From Lachnospiraceae bacterium (GTDB lineage: Bacteria; Bacillota; Clostridia; Lachnospirales; Lachnospiraceae): a stretch of DNA of 41,930 nt. Position 1 is the stretch's first letter, and every line of letters begins with the position of its first letter. A program made the translations under genes and the position numbers. The DNA lies in assembly GCA_024691565.1 (NCBI GenBank), contig JAILNN010000095.1:1-41930 (forward strand), written 5' to 3'. Below the pieces are notes generated by a model, which worked only from the letters and a program-made list of their open reading frames with translations, did no database searches and was not told the DNA's origin. Positions 1 through 8,670 of this stretch are shown here, piece after piece.

Positions 1-11
1 TGACAAACTAT

Positions 12-135
12 ACTCAGTCGGGGTACAAGCTCCGACTGAGTTAAACGCTCCGCGAGGATGCGCACGGATTCGGACAGGAATTTGTCTGCTGAAGCAGACC
101 CGAATCCGGCGCGCAAGACTCGCGAGCGAGTCTTG
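12..135 (+). promoter_or_regulatory. GC-rich leader with stacked perfect hairpins upstream of the NRPS
   Basis: Three independent perfect dyads sit in about 125 bases. ACTCAGTCGG (12-21) pairs with CCGACTGAGT (32-41). CGGATTCGG (65-73) pairs with CCGAATCCG (100-108) and encloses GTCTGCT/AGCAGAC (84-90/93-99). CAAGACTCG (114-122) pairs with CGAGTCTTG (127-135) around a 4-nt loop. The stretch is much richer in GC than the coding DNA around it. None of the hairpins is followed by a T-tract, so they are not ordinary intrinsic terminators. A TTGACA occurs at 133-138, but I see no matching -10. It may be a structured mRNA leader, a dispersed repeat element, or both. The window starts here, so its left edge is unknown. 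Confidence 0.6.
36..62 (+). repeat. Dispersed 27-nt repeat, copy 1
   Basis: CTGAGTTAAACGCTC followed by CGCGAGGATGCG matches 36646-36672 at 24 of 27 positions. The differences are at repeat position 6 (T/A) and positions 16-17 (CG/TA). A hairpin follows a few bases downstream in both copies, but its sequence differs between them. The function is unknown. Confidence 0.65.
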
Positions 136-184
136 ACATTATGAAAAATGAAGAAGAAAAATCTATTTTATTAAGGAGGATGCT

Positions 185-3100
185 ATGGGAAAGCAAGATC
201 AGCTTACGGAAGATGAAATTATGAAGTTAGATAGCTTTAATGATACTGTTGAAAGTTATGATGACACACAGACGGTGGTTTCACTCTTTATGAAGGCGGT
301 TAAGGATTATCCAAGAAATACTGCTGTGGTTTTTAAGGAGAATGCCTATACCTATGCTGAACTTAATCGTAGGAGTGATGCAATTACAGCTTACTGTCTT
401 GAAAAAGGACTTGGAAGGGGCGATGTAGTTTCAATTTTGATTCCACGTGGAGAATATGAAGCTATTGCATCTCTGGGTGTTTTGAAGGCGGGATGCGCAT
501 ATCAGCCACTTGACGATTCATATCCTGAGGAAAGACTTAACTTTATGGTTAATGATGCAGGTGCTAAGCTTTTAATTACGACTGAGGAGCTTTCAGGATG
601 TATCACTGATTTTCAGGGTGACAGACTCATGCTTTCAGAAATAAAGGTTGTTGATAAAGCTCTTGAATTACCAGAGGTTAAACCTGAGGATTTATTTATT
701 TTGCTTTATACATCTGGAAGTACGGGTGTTCCAAAGGGAGTTCGCCTGACTCATGGAAATCTTGTTTGTTTTGCGGATTGGTATCATAAGTATTATGGTC
801 TTACAGAAGATGACTGTGTTGGTCAGTATGCGAGTTACGGATTTGATGCATGTATGATGGATATGTATCCTGCACTTACAAGGGGTGCGACACTTTGTAT
901 TATTCCTGAGGAAATTCGTCTAAACTTGAATGAGTTAAATTCATATATGGAGAAGAATCATATTACTCATCAATTTATGACTACACAGGTTGGTCGTCAG
1001 TATGCAATGGAGGCTTCAGAGCCATATTTAAGACATTTATCTGTTGGTGGAGAAAAGCTTGCTACAGTTACACCTCCTACAGATTTTAAATTACATAATG
1101 TATATGGTCCTACAGAGTGTACGATTCTTACAACTGTTTATCAGGTTACTGAAAGGGAAGAAAATATCCCAATCGGTAAGCCTCTTGATAATGTTAAGCT
1201 CTATGTTGTTGATAATGAGGGGAATAGACTTCCTTGTGGGGAAACAGGAGAGCTTTGGATTGCTGGACCTCATGTAGCAGATGGTTATTTAAATCGTCCT
1301 GAAAAGACTGCTGAGGTTTTTATTGATAATCCATTTGATGATGATCCAAAATATAAGAATGTATATCGTTCAGGTGATTTAGTTTATTACAAGGAAGATG
1401 GAACAATTATTTTTGCAGGACGTGCTGATGGACAGGTTAAGATTAGAGGTTTTAGAATTGAGCTTAGTGAAGTAGAAGCAGTTGTTCGTGAGTTTGATGG
1501 TGTTAAGGATGCAACTGTTGTTGCCTTTGATAGTCCATCAGGTGGAAAATATATTGTAGCTTATGTTGTTGGTGATGAGGAAATTGATGTTGAGGCTTTA
1601 AATAGCTTTATTGCAGAGAGAAAGCCTCCATATATGGTTCCTGCTTCAACAATGCAGTTGGATAAGATTCCTTTGACTCAGAATCATAAGGTTGATAAGA
1701 GGTCTCTTCCTGTTCCTGAAGTTAAGACTTTTGATGATGAAGATGATGGAAGAGGAAGGACAGAATGCGAAGAAAAGCTTCTTCCAATGGCGTCAAAAGC
1801 CCTTGGTTTTGATTTTAATTCAGTTTCTGTAGATTTGGTTTCTGCAGGACTTACAAGTATTTCTGCAATTTCTTTTGTAACTAATATTGAAAATGAATTT
1901 GGTGTAGCCCTTTCAGTTAAAGAGTTATTAAGGGGATGCACAATTCTAGATATAGAAAATATGATTTTTAAGGAGCTTATTAATAAGAGTTCTGTTAAGG
2001 CTACAGAAGAGGAGAAAAAAGAACTTAAGAATAGATATCCACTTACACAGACTCAGTTTGGTATTTATTCTGAGTGTATGCTTAATCCTGATTCGACTAT
2101 GTATAATATTCCGTATTCATATAGGATGGATAAGGAAATCGAGGTTAGTAAGCTTGTTTCGGCTGTTTCTAAGGTAATTGATGCACATGGAGCAATTAAG
2201 TGTACGATTTCTGCGGCTGACGATGGTGAGGTTTATCTCTTCCCACATCCTGATAGAAAGCCTGAGATTAAGGTGAAAAAAGGCGGTGAAGTTGATGCTC
2301 TTGCTTACTGGGATGACTTTATTAGACCATTTGATATGGCAAATGGACCTCTTTACAGAGTTTGCGTTTTTGAGACTGAAAGAAGTATTTATTTATATAT
2401 TGATTTCCATCATATTATGTTTGATGGAAGCTCCCTTAATATCTTTATGAGCGATTTGGATAAGGCTCTTAAGGGTGAGGAAATTGAGGCTGAGAAATAT
2501 ACAATTTTTGATGTTTCTGAGGCTGAACAAAAGACTATTAAGGACGGTGGAGAGAAGAGAGCTAAGGATTATTATGATGGTCTTATGCGTGGCTCTAATG
2601 GATGTACTGTTCCTGATGGTGATAGAGACATTAAGGTTGAAATTTGTGGTGAGGCCAATTACCTATGTGAGGGACTTTCTAGCGAAGAGGTCAAGAAGTT
2701 CTGCGAAGAAATTGGCGTTACAGAAAATGCCTTCTTCCTTTCTGCAATGGGATTTGTTCTTCAGAGATATACTGCTGCAGAGGATGTGAGCTTTACAACA
2801 ATTTACAATGGAAGATCTGACCTTAAGACAGAAGGACTATTTGGTATGCTTGTTAAGACGCTTCCTGTTCGTTGTTTCCCAGAGGATGAGAAACTTACTG
2901 TTGACTATGTTAAAGAAACTGCTCGTCAAATCCTCTCTAATATGGCTAATGATATCTATTCATTTGCAAAGATTAGCCGTTCTTCTGGACTTCGTTCAGA
3001 CTTTATGATGGTTTATCAGGGAGATTTGTTTGCCTGGGATAGTCTTGGTGGACATAAGATAGAAACAAAGGTTGGTGCCTCAAATATGGCTATGTCTGAT

Positions 3101-6100
3101 GTTTCTATGGATGTTATTAAGGAAGATGGAAAGTATAGACTTTGCACACAGTATCGCGCAAATAAATATAGTGAGGATTATATTCTTAAACTTAGTGATT
3201 CTCTAGCGACTGCAGCTAAGAGTTTACTTAAGTCTAGTAAACTAAAGGATGTTATTATTTGCTCTGAAAAGGAAGCCGCCGTTATAGATAGTTTTAATAA
3301 TACTGATTATACAGTTGAATTGATGGCAGAGCACAAGTTATTTGAGAATTGGGTTGAGAAGATACCGGAGACTCTTGCTTACATTGGAGCTGGAGAAAGA
3401 ATTAGCTATAGCGAGATGAATAGAAGGGCTAATTGTATTGCTAATGCTCTTATTGATAGGGGAATTGAAAAGGAATCAATTGTTGGACTTGTTTTACCAA
3501 GGACTGCAGCAGTTCCTGTTAGTGAATATGGTGTGTGGAAGGCGGGAGGCGCCTTTTTACCAATGGTTCCTGAGTATCCTGATGATAGAATTGAGTATTG
3601 CTTAGAGGATGCGAACAGCCGTTTTTGTATTACTACGGAGGCAGTTAAAAAGGAGAGGGCTGAGCTTTTCTCTCCGGATAAGCCATATGTAACACTTACT
3701 GTGGAAGAGCTTTTAGAGAGCGGTAAGGAAGATAATCCAAATATAGATGTTGATCCTGAACAGCTTGCATATTGTATTTATACATCTGGTTCAACTGGAA
3801 AACCTAAGGGTGTTATGATTGAACATAGAAATCTATGCAACTTTGTTAATGCAAATGAGAAAAACATGGAAACCTATGAATTTGTGAAGGGCGGAAGTGT
3901 TGCACTTGCCTTAGCTTCGATTTCATTTGATGTTTCAATGATGGAGATGCATATTTCTTTTGCAAATGGTATGACCGTTGTTATGGCTGAAGAGGATGAT
4001 ATTCATGATCCGCTTGCCCTTGCAAGGCTTATTAAGGCTGAAAATGTTCAAGTTATTTGTGCTACACCTTCATTCCTTACAAATATTATTGAATTACCGG
4101 AAGTTAGGGATGCTCTTAAATCTGTTAAGATGTATGATCTTGGAGCGGAAGCCTTTCCTGGTGCGCTTTATGGTAAGATTAGGGAGGTAAGTTCTGAGGC
4201 TTCAATTGTTAATGGATATGGACCTACTGAAACTACAATTAGTTGTATAGCTAAAAAGCTTACTAGTGGTGAAAATATTACAATCGGAAGCCCTGCATCT
4301 AACGTTAAAGCCTATGTTATGGATAGTGCGAGACATCTTTTACCAATGTATGCTAATGGAGAACTTGTTATTGTTGGTAAGGGAGTAGGTAGAGGATATG
4401 TTAACCTACCTGAGAAGACTAAGGATGTTTTCTTTGAATATAATGGTGAGAGAGCATATAGAAGTGGCGATTTGGTTAGATATAATGCTGATGGAGAGAT
4501 TGAGTTCTTTGGAAGATTAGATAACCAGGTTAAGCTTCGTGGTCTTAGAGTTGAGTTAGATGAAATTGAGAATGTTATTAATTCATATTCTGGCGTTAAG
4601 ATGAGTAAGGTCGTTGTTAGGAATAATGGTAAGGAAGATTATCTTGCTGGATTCTTTACAGCTGAAACTGAGGTTTCTCTTGAGGATTTGACTTCTTATC
4701 TTAAATCTAAGCTTACTTACTATATGGTTCCTTCTGTGCTTAGACAGCTTGCAGAAATGCCACTGACAGTTAATGGTAAGATTGATAAGAATCAGCTTCC
4801 TGATATTGAATATACTGGTGAAGATAGACCTTATGTTGAACCTGTTACTGAGCTTGAAAAAGAGCTTTGTGAAGCATATCAGCAGATTTTAAGTGTTGAT
4901 AGAGTAGGAGCAACAGATAGCTTTTTTGAAATCGGTGGAACATCTCTTAGTGCAACGAGAGTTGTTATGTTTGCGATGACAAAGGGATATGAAATTGTTT
5001 ATAAGGATGTATTTACATATCCAAGTCCTCGTGAATTAGCTGCATTTATTACTGGAGAGGTAGTTGAAAATACTTCTGATGATAGTGCTGCTAATCGTAG
5101 TGCATCTGACTATGACTATGGAAAGATTGAAAGTAAACTTAAGATAAATAGCATGTCAAATATTGAGAATGTTACTCGTCGTCCTTTGGGTAATATTATT
5201 CTAACTGGAGCAACTGGTTTCCTTGGAAGTCATATTTTGCATGAATTCCTTGAAAACTATGATGGTAAGGTGTGGTGCCTAATTCGTAAGGGTGGATATG
5301 ATTCCTGTGATATGAGACTAATCACAATTCTTCGTTATTACTTTGAAAAGGGTTATGAAGATTTGTTTGGTACCAGAATATTCTGTGTTGAGGCTGATAT
5401 TACAGATACAAATTCACTTGAACAGTTAGATTCTATTGATGCTGATACAATTATTAACTGTGCTGCCTGTGTTAAGCATTTTGTTCAGGATGATACCTTG
5501 GATAGAATTAATGTTGGTGGTGTTAAGAACTTGATTGAGGTTTGTTTAAGAAGTGGAAAGAGAATAATTCAGATTTCTACGACTTCAATTGCTGAGAATG
5601 GTTCGAAGGAACTCTCTGGAGCGGTTCTTCATGAGAATGAGCTCTATATTGGTCAGGATATGGGTAATGACTATGTTAGAACAAAGTTCCTTGCAGAGAG
5701 AGCTGTGCTTGAAAGTCGCGCTACTAAGGGGTTAGACGGAGTTGTTATTAGAGTTGGCAACCTTATGAGTAGAGCTTCTGACGGTGAGTTCCAGATTAAC
5801 TTTGTAACTAATGGTTACATGCGTTCTCTTAAGGCATATAGAAAATTAAAGATGTTCCCGGCATCGGCACTCGATGAACCACAGGAATTTTCTCCAATTG
5901 ATTCGACTGCAGCAGCGATATTAAAGCTTGCTGAGGATGGTAGTGAGGCCTGTGTTTATCATGCATATAATAATCATTTGATTTCTATGGCTGATGTTAT
6001 TCATGCTATGAGAGATTACGGTTTTGAAATTGAGGTTGTTCCTGATGAAACCTTTGCAAATGCTGTTTCACGTGCGGCTAAAGATCCTGAAATGAGTGAT

Positions 6101-6283
6101 ATTGTGCTTGGTATTGTGGCATATAATAGTAATGATGAGGGTGCTACGGCATATATTGGTCAGGATAATCGTTTTACAACGAATGTGCTTTATCGTTTGA
6201 ATTGGAAGTGGCCGATTACAGATGATGATTACTTGCTAGATTCAATTCGTGCCCTTGATACTTTGGATTTTTTTGAGGAGTAA
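185..6283 (+). CDS. Dimodular non-ribosomal peptide synthetase, A-T-C-A-T-R
   Basis: This is a 2032-residue assembly line with six domains. Adenylation 1 spans about 30-510, with YTSGSTG near 175, YGPTE near 308, YRSGDL near 393 and the A10 lysine region near 500. Carrier 1 has phosphopantetheine Ser558 in a GLTS motif. The condensation domain has HHIMFDG at 742-748. Adenylation 2 has YTSGSTG at 1199 and GYGPTE at 1344. Carrier 2 has Ser1587 in GGTS. The terminal SDR-type reductase has TGATGFLG at 1674-1681 and Y1830xxxK1834. There is no starter C, epimerase or thioesterase domain, so NAD(P)H-dependent release of a free-amine dipeptide aldehyde is expected. Staphylococcal AusA (aureusimine/pyrazinone) has this same domain order. 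Eye-aligned specificity codes are D-A-M-F-S-G-V-I-L-K and D-V-M-C-Y-L-G-I-S-K; I assign no substrate. AAGGAGGA lies just before the ATG. The stop is 6 bp from the MATE exporter gene. Confidence 0.95.
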   Translation: MGKQDQLTEDEIMKLDSFNDTVESYDDTQTVVSLFMKAVKDYPRNTAVVFKENAYTYAELNRRSDAITAYCLEKGLGRGDVVSILIPRGEYEAIASLGVLKAGCAYQPLDDSYPEERLNFMVNDAGAKLLITTEELSGCITDFQGDRLMLSEIKVVDKALELPEVKPEDLFILLYTSGSTGVPKGVRLTHGNLVCFADWYHKYYGLTEDDCVGQYASYGFDACMMDMYPALTRGATLCIIPEEIRLNLNELNSYMEKNHITHQFMTTQVGRQYAMEASEPYLRHLSVGGEKLATVTPPTDFKLHNVYGPTECTILTTVYQVTEREENIPIGKPLDNVKLYVVDNEGNRLPCGETGELWIAGPHVADGYLNRPEKTAEVFIDNPFDDDPKYKNVYRSGDLVYYKEDGTIIFAGRADGQVKIRGFRIELSEVEAVVREFDGVKDATVVAFDSPSGGKYIVAYVVGDEEIDVEALNSFIAERKPPYMVPASTMQLDKIPLTQNHKVDKRSLPVPEVKTFDDEDDGRGRTECEEKLLPMASKALGFDFNSVSVDLVSAGLTSISAISFVTNIENEFGVALSVKELLRGCTILDIENMIFKELINKSSVKATEEEKKELKNRYPLTQTQFGIYSECMLNPDSTMYNIPYSYRMDKEIEVSKLVSAVSKVIDAHGAIKCTISAADDGEVYLFPHPDRKPEIKVKKGGEVDALAYWDDFIRPFDMANGPLYRVCVFETERSIYLYIDFHHIMFDGSSLNIFMSDLDKALKGEEIEAEKYTIFDVSEAEQKTIKDGGEKRAKDYYDGLMRGSNGCTVPDGDRDIKVEICGEANYLCEGLSSEEVKKFCEEIGVTENAFFLSAMGFVLQRYTAAEDVSFTTIYNGRSDLKTEGLFGMLVKTLPVRCFPEDEKLTVDYVKETARQILSNMANDIYSFAKISRSSGLRSDFMMVYQGDLFAWDSLGGHKIETKVGASNMAMSDVSMDVIKEDGKYRLCTQYRANKYSEDYILKLSDSLATAAKSLLKSSKLKDVIICSEKEAAVIDSFNNTDYTVELMAEHKLFENWVEKIPETLAYIGAGERISYSEMNRRANCIANALIDRGIEKESIVGLVLPRTAAVPVSEYGVWKAGGAFLPMVPEYPDDRIEYCLEDANSRFCITTEAVKKERAELFSPDKPYVTLTVEELLESGKEDNPNIDVDPEQLAYCIYTSGSTGKPKGVMIEHRNLCNFVNANEKNMETYEFVKGGSVALALASISFDVSMMEMHISFANGMTVVMAEEDDIHDPLALARLIKAENVQVICATPSFLTNIIELPEVRDALKSVKMYDLGAEAFPGALYGKIREVSSEASIVNGYGPTETTISCIAKKLTSGENITIGSPASNVKAYVMDSARHLLPMYANGELVIVGKGVGRGYVNLPEKTKDVFFEYNGERAYRSGDLVRYNADGEIEFFGRLDNQVKLRGLRVELDEIENVINSYSGVKMSKVVVRNNGKEDYLAGFFTAETEVSLEDLTSYLKSKLTYYMVPSVLRQLAEMPLTVNGKIDKNQLPDIEYTGEDRPYVEPVTELEKELCEAYQQILSVDRVGATDSFFEIGGTSLSATRVVMFAMTKGYEIVYKDVFTYPSPRELAAFITGEVVENTSDDSAANRSASDYDYGKIESKLKINSMSNIENVTRRPLGNIILTGATGFLGSHILHEFLENYDGKVWCLIRKGGYDSCDMRLITILRYYFEKGYEDLFGTRIFCVEADITDTNSLEQLDSIDADTIINCAACVKHFVQDDTLDRINVGGVKNLIEVCLRSGKRIIQISTTSIAENGSKELSGAVLHENELYIGQDMGNDYVRTKFLAERAVLESRATKGLDGVVIRVGNLMSRASDGEFQINFVTNGYMRSLKAYRKLKMFPASALDEPQEFSPIDSTAAAILKLAEDGSEACVYHAYNNHLISMADVIHAMRDYGFEIEVVPDETFANAVSRAAKDPEMSDIVLGIVAYNSNDEGATAYIGQDNRFTTNVLYRLNWKWPITDDDYLLDSIRALDTLDFFEE

Positions 6284-6289
6284 TTTATT

Positions 6290-8050
6290 ATGCTTAAACG
6301 TAATGAAAAACTAATAAAATCTAAGCTTTGGCAATATTTGATTCCGTCGATTATGACTAATATGGCTTTGCAGATTGGTAATGTTGTGGATACTATCCTG
6401 GTTGGTAATATTCTTGGTGCAAAGGCCATGTCAGCAGTGCAAATTGGTGGCACAATAATGCTACTTATTCAGATTCCAGGTTATATGCTTGGAATTGGCG
6501 GTAGTATTATGGCTGGAAATCGACTGGGTAAGAGAGATGTTAAGGGTGCTAGTAATGTGTTTTCAGCATCCCTTCTTACATCACTTATTGCTGGTATTAT
6601 TTTGATGGCATTAGCTTTCTTTTCGGCGCCGATTTCAGCGTTTTTAACAGGCGGACAGGGGGCACTTACAAAGGATGTTACAGATGTTGTTCGTGTTTCT
6701 TTTTTAGGAACGCCGATTTTAAGTGCCGGTTTAGTTATGATTAACTTTATGGCGGTTGATAATAACCCGTCACTTTCGACAGTATATGTTGTGACGTCTA
6801 ATGTATTAAACTTACTTGCGGATTATTTCTTACTTAAATATACAAAGATTGGTCCAGCAGGTTCTTCACTTTCTACCTTCATTGGTTACGGCGTTGCCCT
6901 GATTGTGGTAATTCTTTATGTACGTTCTTCTAAGAGGATGCTTTCACTTAGGATTAGTTTTGAAGGTCTTAAGGATGCCTTTATTACAGGTGTTCCGGCC
7001 ATGCTTTCAATTGTTTGTGAGATGATTAGAAATTCTGTAATGAATATTATGATTCTTAGACTTATTGGAGATGATGCAGTTGCAATTTACACAATTTGCT
7101 TGAATCTCGTTATGGTTTGTGAACTCTTCCTGGGTGGAATTATTGAAGCCATGAATATGATTGGTGGGGTGGTATATGGAGAAAAAGATTACTTTGGACT
7201 TAGAAGTTTATCTAAGTATATTTTGAGGTATAGCTATACTGTTTTATTTGTTCTTACAATCATTTTAGTAGCATTTACAAGACAGTCAGCGGCAATGTTT
7301 GGAGTTACTGATGCTTCGCTTTTAGATGCGTCAGTTCCTGCGCTTAGGTTATTCTTAATTGCTCTTCCAGGCTATGTATTTAACCGCTTCTTTATTGCAT
7401 ATTATCAGACAACAGAGAAGACTGTTTACTCTAATTTGATTACTATTTTACAATTCTGTGGAGTACTCCTTCCTGCGGTTTTTGCCTTTGTAAAAATTGC
7501 CATTGCTTTAGGATTAAATACCTTAAATGCGGCAATGCTTGGTATGGCAGCTGGAGAGGTCTTTACTGCAATAATTATGGTTATTGTGGTTAATATAACG
7601 AATAAGCGTGCAGGTCTCCTTTGTATTCCTAAGGATGTTAATGAGGATGTTTTAGATATGTCTGTTTCGCCAGATGCTAAAGAAGCTAGTAGAGTTCCAA
7701 GGGAAATCATCGCATTTTGTAAGGATAAGATTGATTCTACACCAGCTACTCAGATTGCGATTGCAGCAGAAGAGATGGCTGTGAATGCTATTACCTATGG
7801 TGGAAATAGCCTATCTAGTATTGATGTAATGCTTTGTATTACAGATGATTCAGTGCTTCTCAGACTTCGTGATAACGGAATTCCATTTGACCCTACAAAC
7901 TATGAATATGATGATAAGAACTATGAATATAGTGGTATTGAGCTGGTTAGAAGGATTACAAATAGGATTACCTATCTTAGAACCTTGGATTTTAATAATA
8001 CGACCTTGGAGATAGATAGAGAAAACCTAAAGGCAGAAGCACAAGCATAA
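6290..8050 (+). CDS. MATE-family efflux transporter fused to an RsbW/SpoIIAB-like ATPase domain
   Basis: Residues 1 to about 450 form a polytopic MATE (multidrug and toxin extrusion) transporter. Residues about 465-586 form a soluble GHKL/HATPase_c_2 domain of the anti-sigma kinase type. Its N-box EEMAVNA starts at 494, the G1 motif DNG is at 528-530, and a G2-like SGIELV follows. The usual MATE length is about 450 residues, so the tail is a genuine extra domain in the same frame. The GAGGAG ribosome site lies inside the last codons of the NRPS gene, which suggests translational coupling. From position it probably exports, or confers tolerance to, the NRPS product. ATP binding could gate the transporter or act as a signalling kinase; neither role can be shown from sequence. 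Confidence 0.9.
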   Translation: MLKRNEKLIKSKLWQYLIPSIMTNMALQIGNVVDTILVGNILGAKAMSAVQIGGTIMLLIQIPGYMLGIGGSIMAGNRLGKRDVKGASNVFSASLLTSLIAGIILMALAFFSAPISAFLTGGQGALTKDVTDVVRVSFLGTPILSAGLVMINFMAVDNNPSLSTVYVVTSNVLNLLADYFLLKYTKIGPAGSSLSTFIGYGVALIVVILYVRSSKRMLSLRISFEGLKDAFITGVPAMLSIVCEMIRNSVMNIMILRLIGDDAVAIYTICLNLVMVCELFLGGIIEAMNMIGGVVYGEKDYFGLRSLSKYILRYSYTVLFVLTIILVAFTRQSAAMFGVTDASLLDASVPALRLFLIALPGYVFNRFFIAYYQTTEKTVYSNLITILQFCGVLLPAVFAFVKIAIALGLNTLNAAMLGMAAGEVFTAIIMVIVVNITNKRAGLLCIPKDVNEDVLDMSVSPDAKEASRVPREIIAFCKDKIDSTPATQIAIAAEEMAVNAITYGGNSLSSIDVMLCITDDSVLLRLRDNGIPFDPTNYEYDDKNYEYSGIELVRRITNRITYLRTLDFNNTTLEIDRENLKAEAQA

Positions 8051-8087
8051 GTTGATTTATAATTATATATAATCTTGATTTTTAGAT

Positions 8088-8116
8088 TTGACAAAATAAT
8101 CGCTCATTGATATAAT
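8088..8116 (+). promoter_or_regulatory. Consensus sigma-A promoter for the metal-binding module
   Basis: TTGACA (8088-8093) and TATAAT (8111-8116) are separated by exactly 17 nt. Both hexamers are full matches to consensus. The spacer and -10 lie in the loop of the inverted repeat at 8093-8132. This promoter would drive the ORF at 8226 and probably the lipoprotein genes after it. Confidence 0.8.
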
Positions 8117-8133
8117 CGTGGGCGATTATTTTT
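8093..8133 (+). terminator. 11-bp inverted repeat with T-run, enclosing the promoter -10
   Basis: AAAATAATCGC (8093-8103) pairs perfectly with GCGATTATTTT (8122-8132). The loop is 18 nt, and the run of T in the right arm is consistent with intrinsic termination of the NRPS-MATE transcript. Because the next gene's -10 sits in the loop and its start point would fall near the right arm, the dyad could instead be a repressor operator. Both readings fit the sequence. Confidence 0.55.
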
Positions 8134-8225
8134 GTGAGAGTTATAGCATTTTTTAGATTTAGTTTTTCAGATTTAAATCAATCTAGATGCTTTGAGATAT
8201 GAATTTATGTAAGGAGGGAGTAGTA

Positions 8226-8537
8226 ATGAGCAACTCTAAAAGTTCTAAATTTAAGTTAGCTATTGCTAGCATCATGAGTATAGCGATACTCGCCTTTGTA
8301 CTATTCTCTGCCTTTTTTATTGCTGAAGAGATTCACCATGATTGTTGTGGTGAGGATTGTCCAATTTGTGCATGTCTCGAACAATGTGAAAATACTCTTA
8401 CTCAAATTTGCGATGGTTTAGTCGCTCAATTTGCTGTTATTATACCAGTAGTTTCTTTATTATTGGCAATTATTATTCTGGATTGTCAAAATTCTTCTGA
8501 GACTCTCGTCTCAAAAAAAGTCCGATTAGACGATTGA
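8226..8537 (+). CDS. Small membrane protein with a Cys/His metal-binding-like loop
   Basis: I place the start at ATG 8226 rather than the track's 8199, because AAGGAGGG lies 7 nt before 8226 while 8199 has no ribosome site. The 103-residue product has a hydrophobic segment at about 10-33. A short outer loop follows with HHDCC, then CPICAC and a further Cys. A second hydrophobic segment spans about 67-85, and the tail is charged. The dense His/Cys cluster suggests Zn or another transition metal ligand set. The next two genes encode a His-rich ZnuA-like lipoprotein and another lipoprotein, so a role in metal handling at the membrane is a reasonable inference. I cannot name a characterised homologue. 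It could also be a redox or regulatory membrane peptide. Confidence 0.75.
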   Translation: MSNSKSSKFKLAIASIMSIAILAFVLFSAFFIAEEIHHDCCGEDCPICACLEQCENTLTQICDGLVAQFAVIIPVVSLLLAIIILDCQNSSETLVSKKVRLDD

Positions 8538-8670
8538 TTTATCCTCCACCAAGGGTGAAGTATGCCTATTTTTAAGCTTTTATGAGTTAAAATATTTCAC
8601 TTATAATTTAGGAAAGAAAATTTGAATAGTTTACAATTTAATATGTGAATTAACATTTTGGAGGATTATT

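Noticed and set aside
133-138. TTGACA before the NRPS as a promoter
   Set aside because: There is no -10-like hexamer at 16-18 nt spacing, and part of it lies in the right arm of a hairpin.
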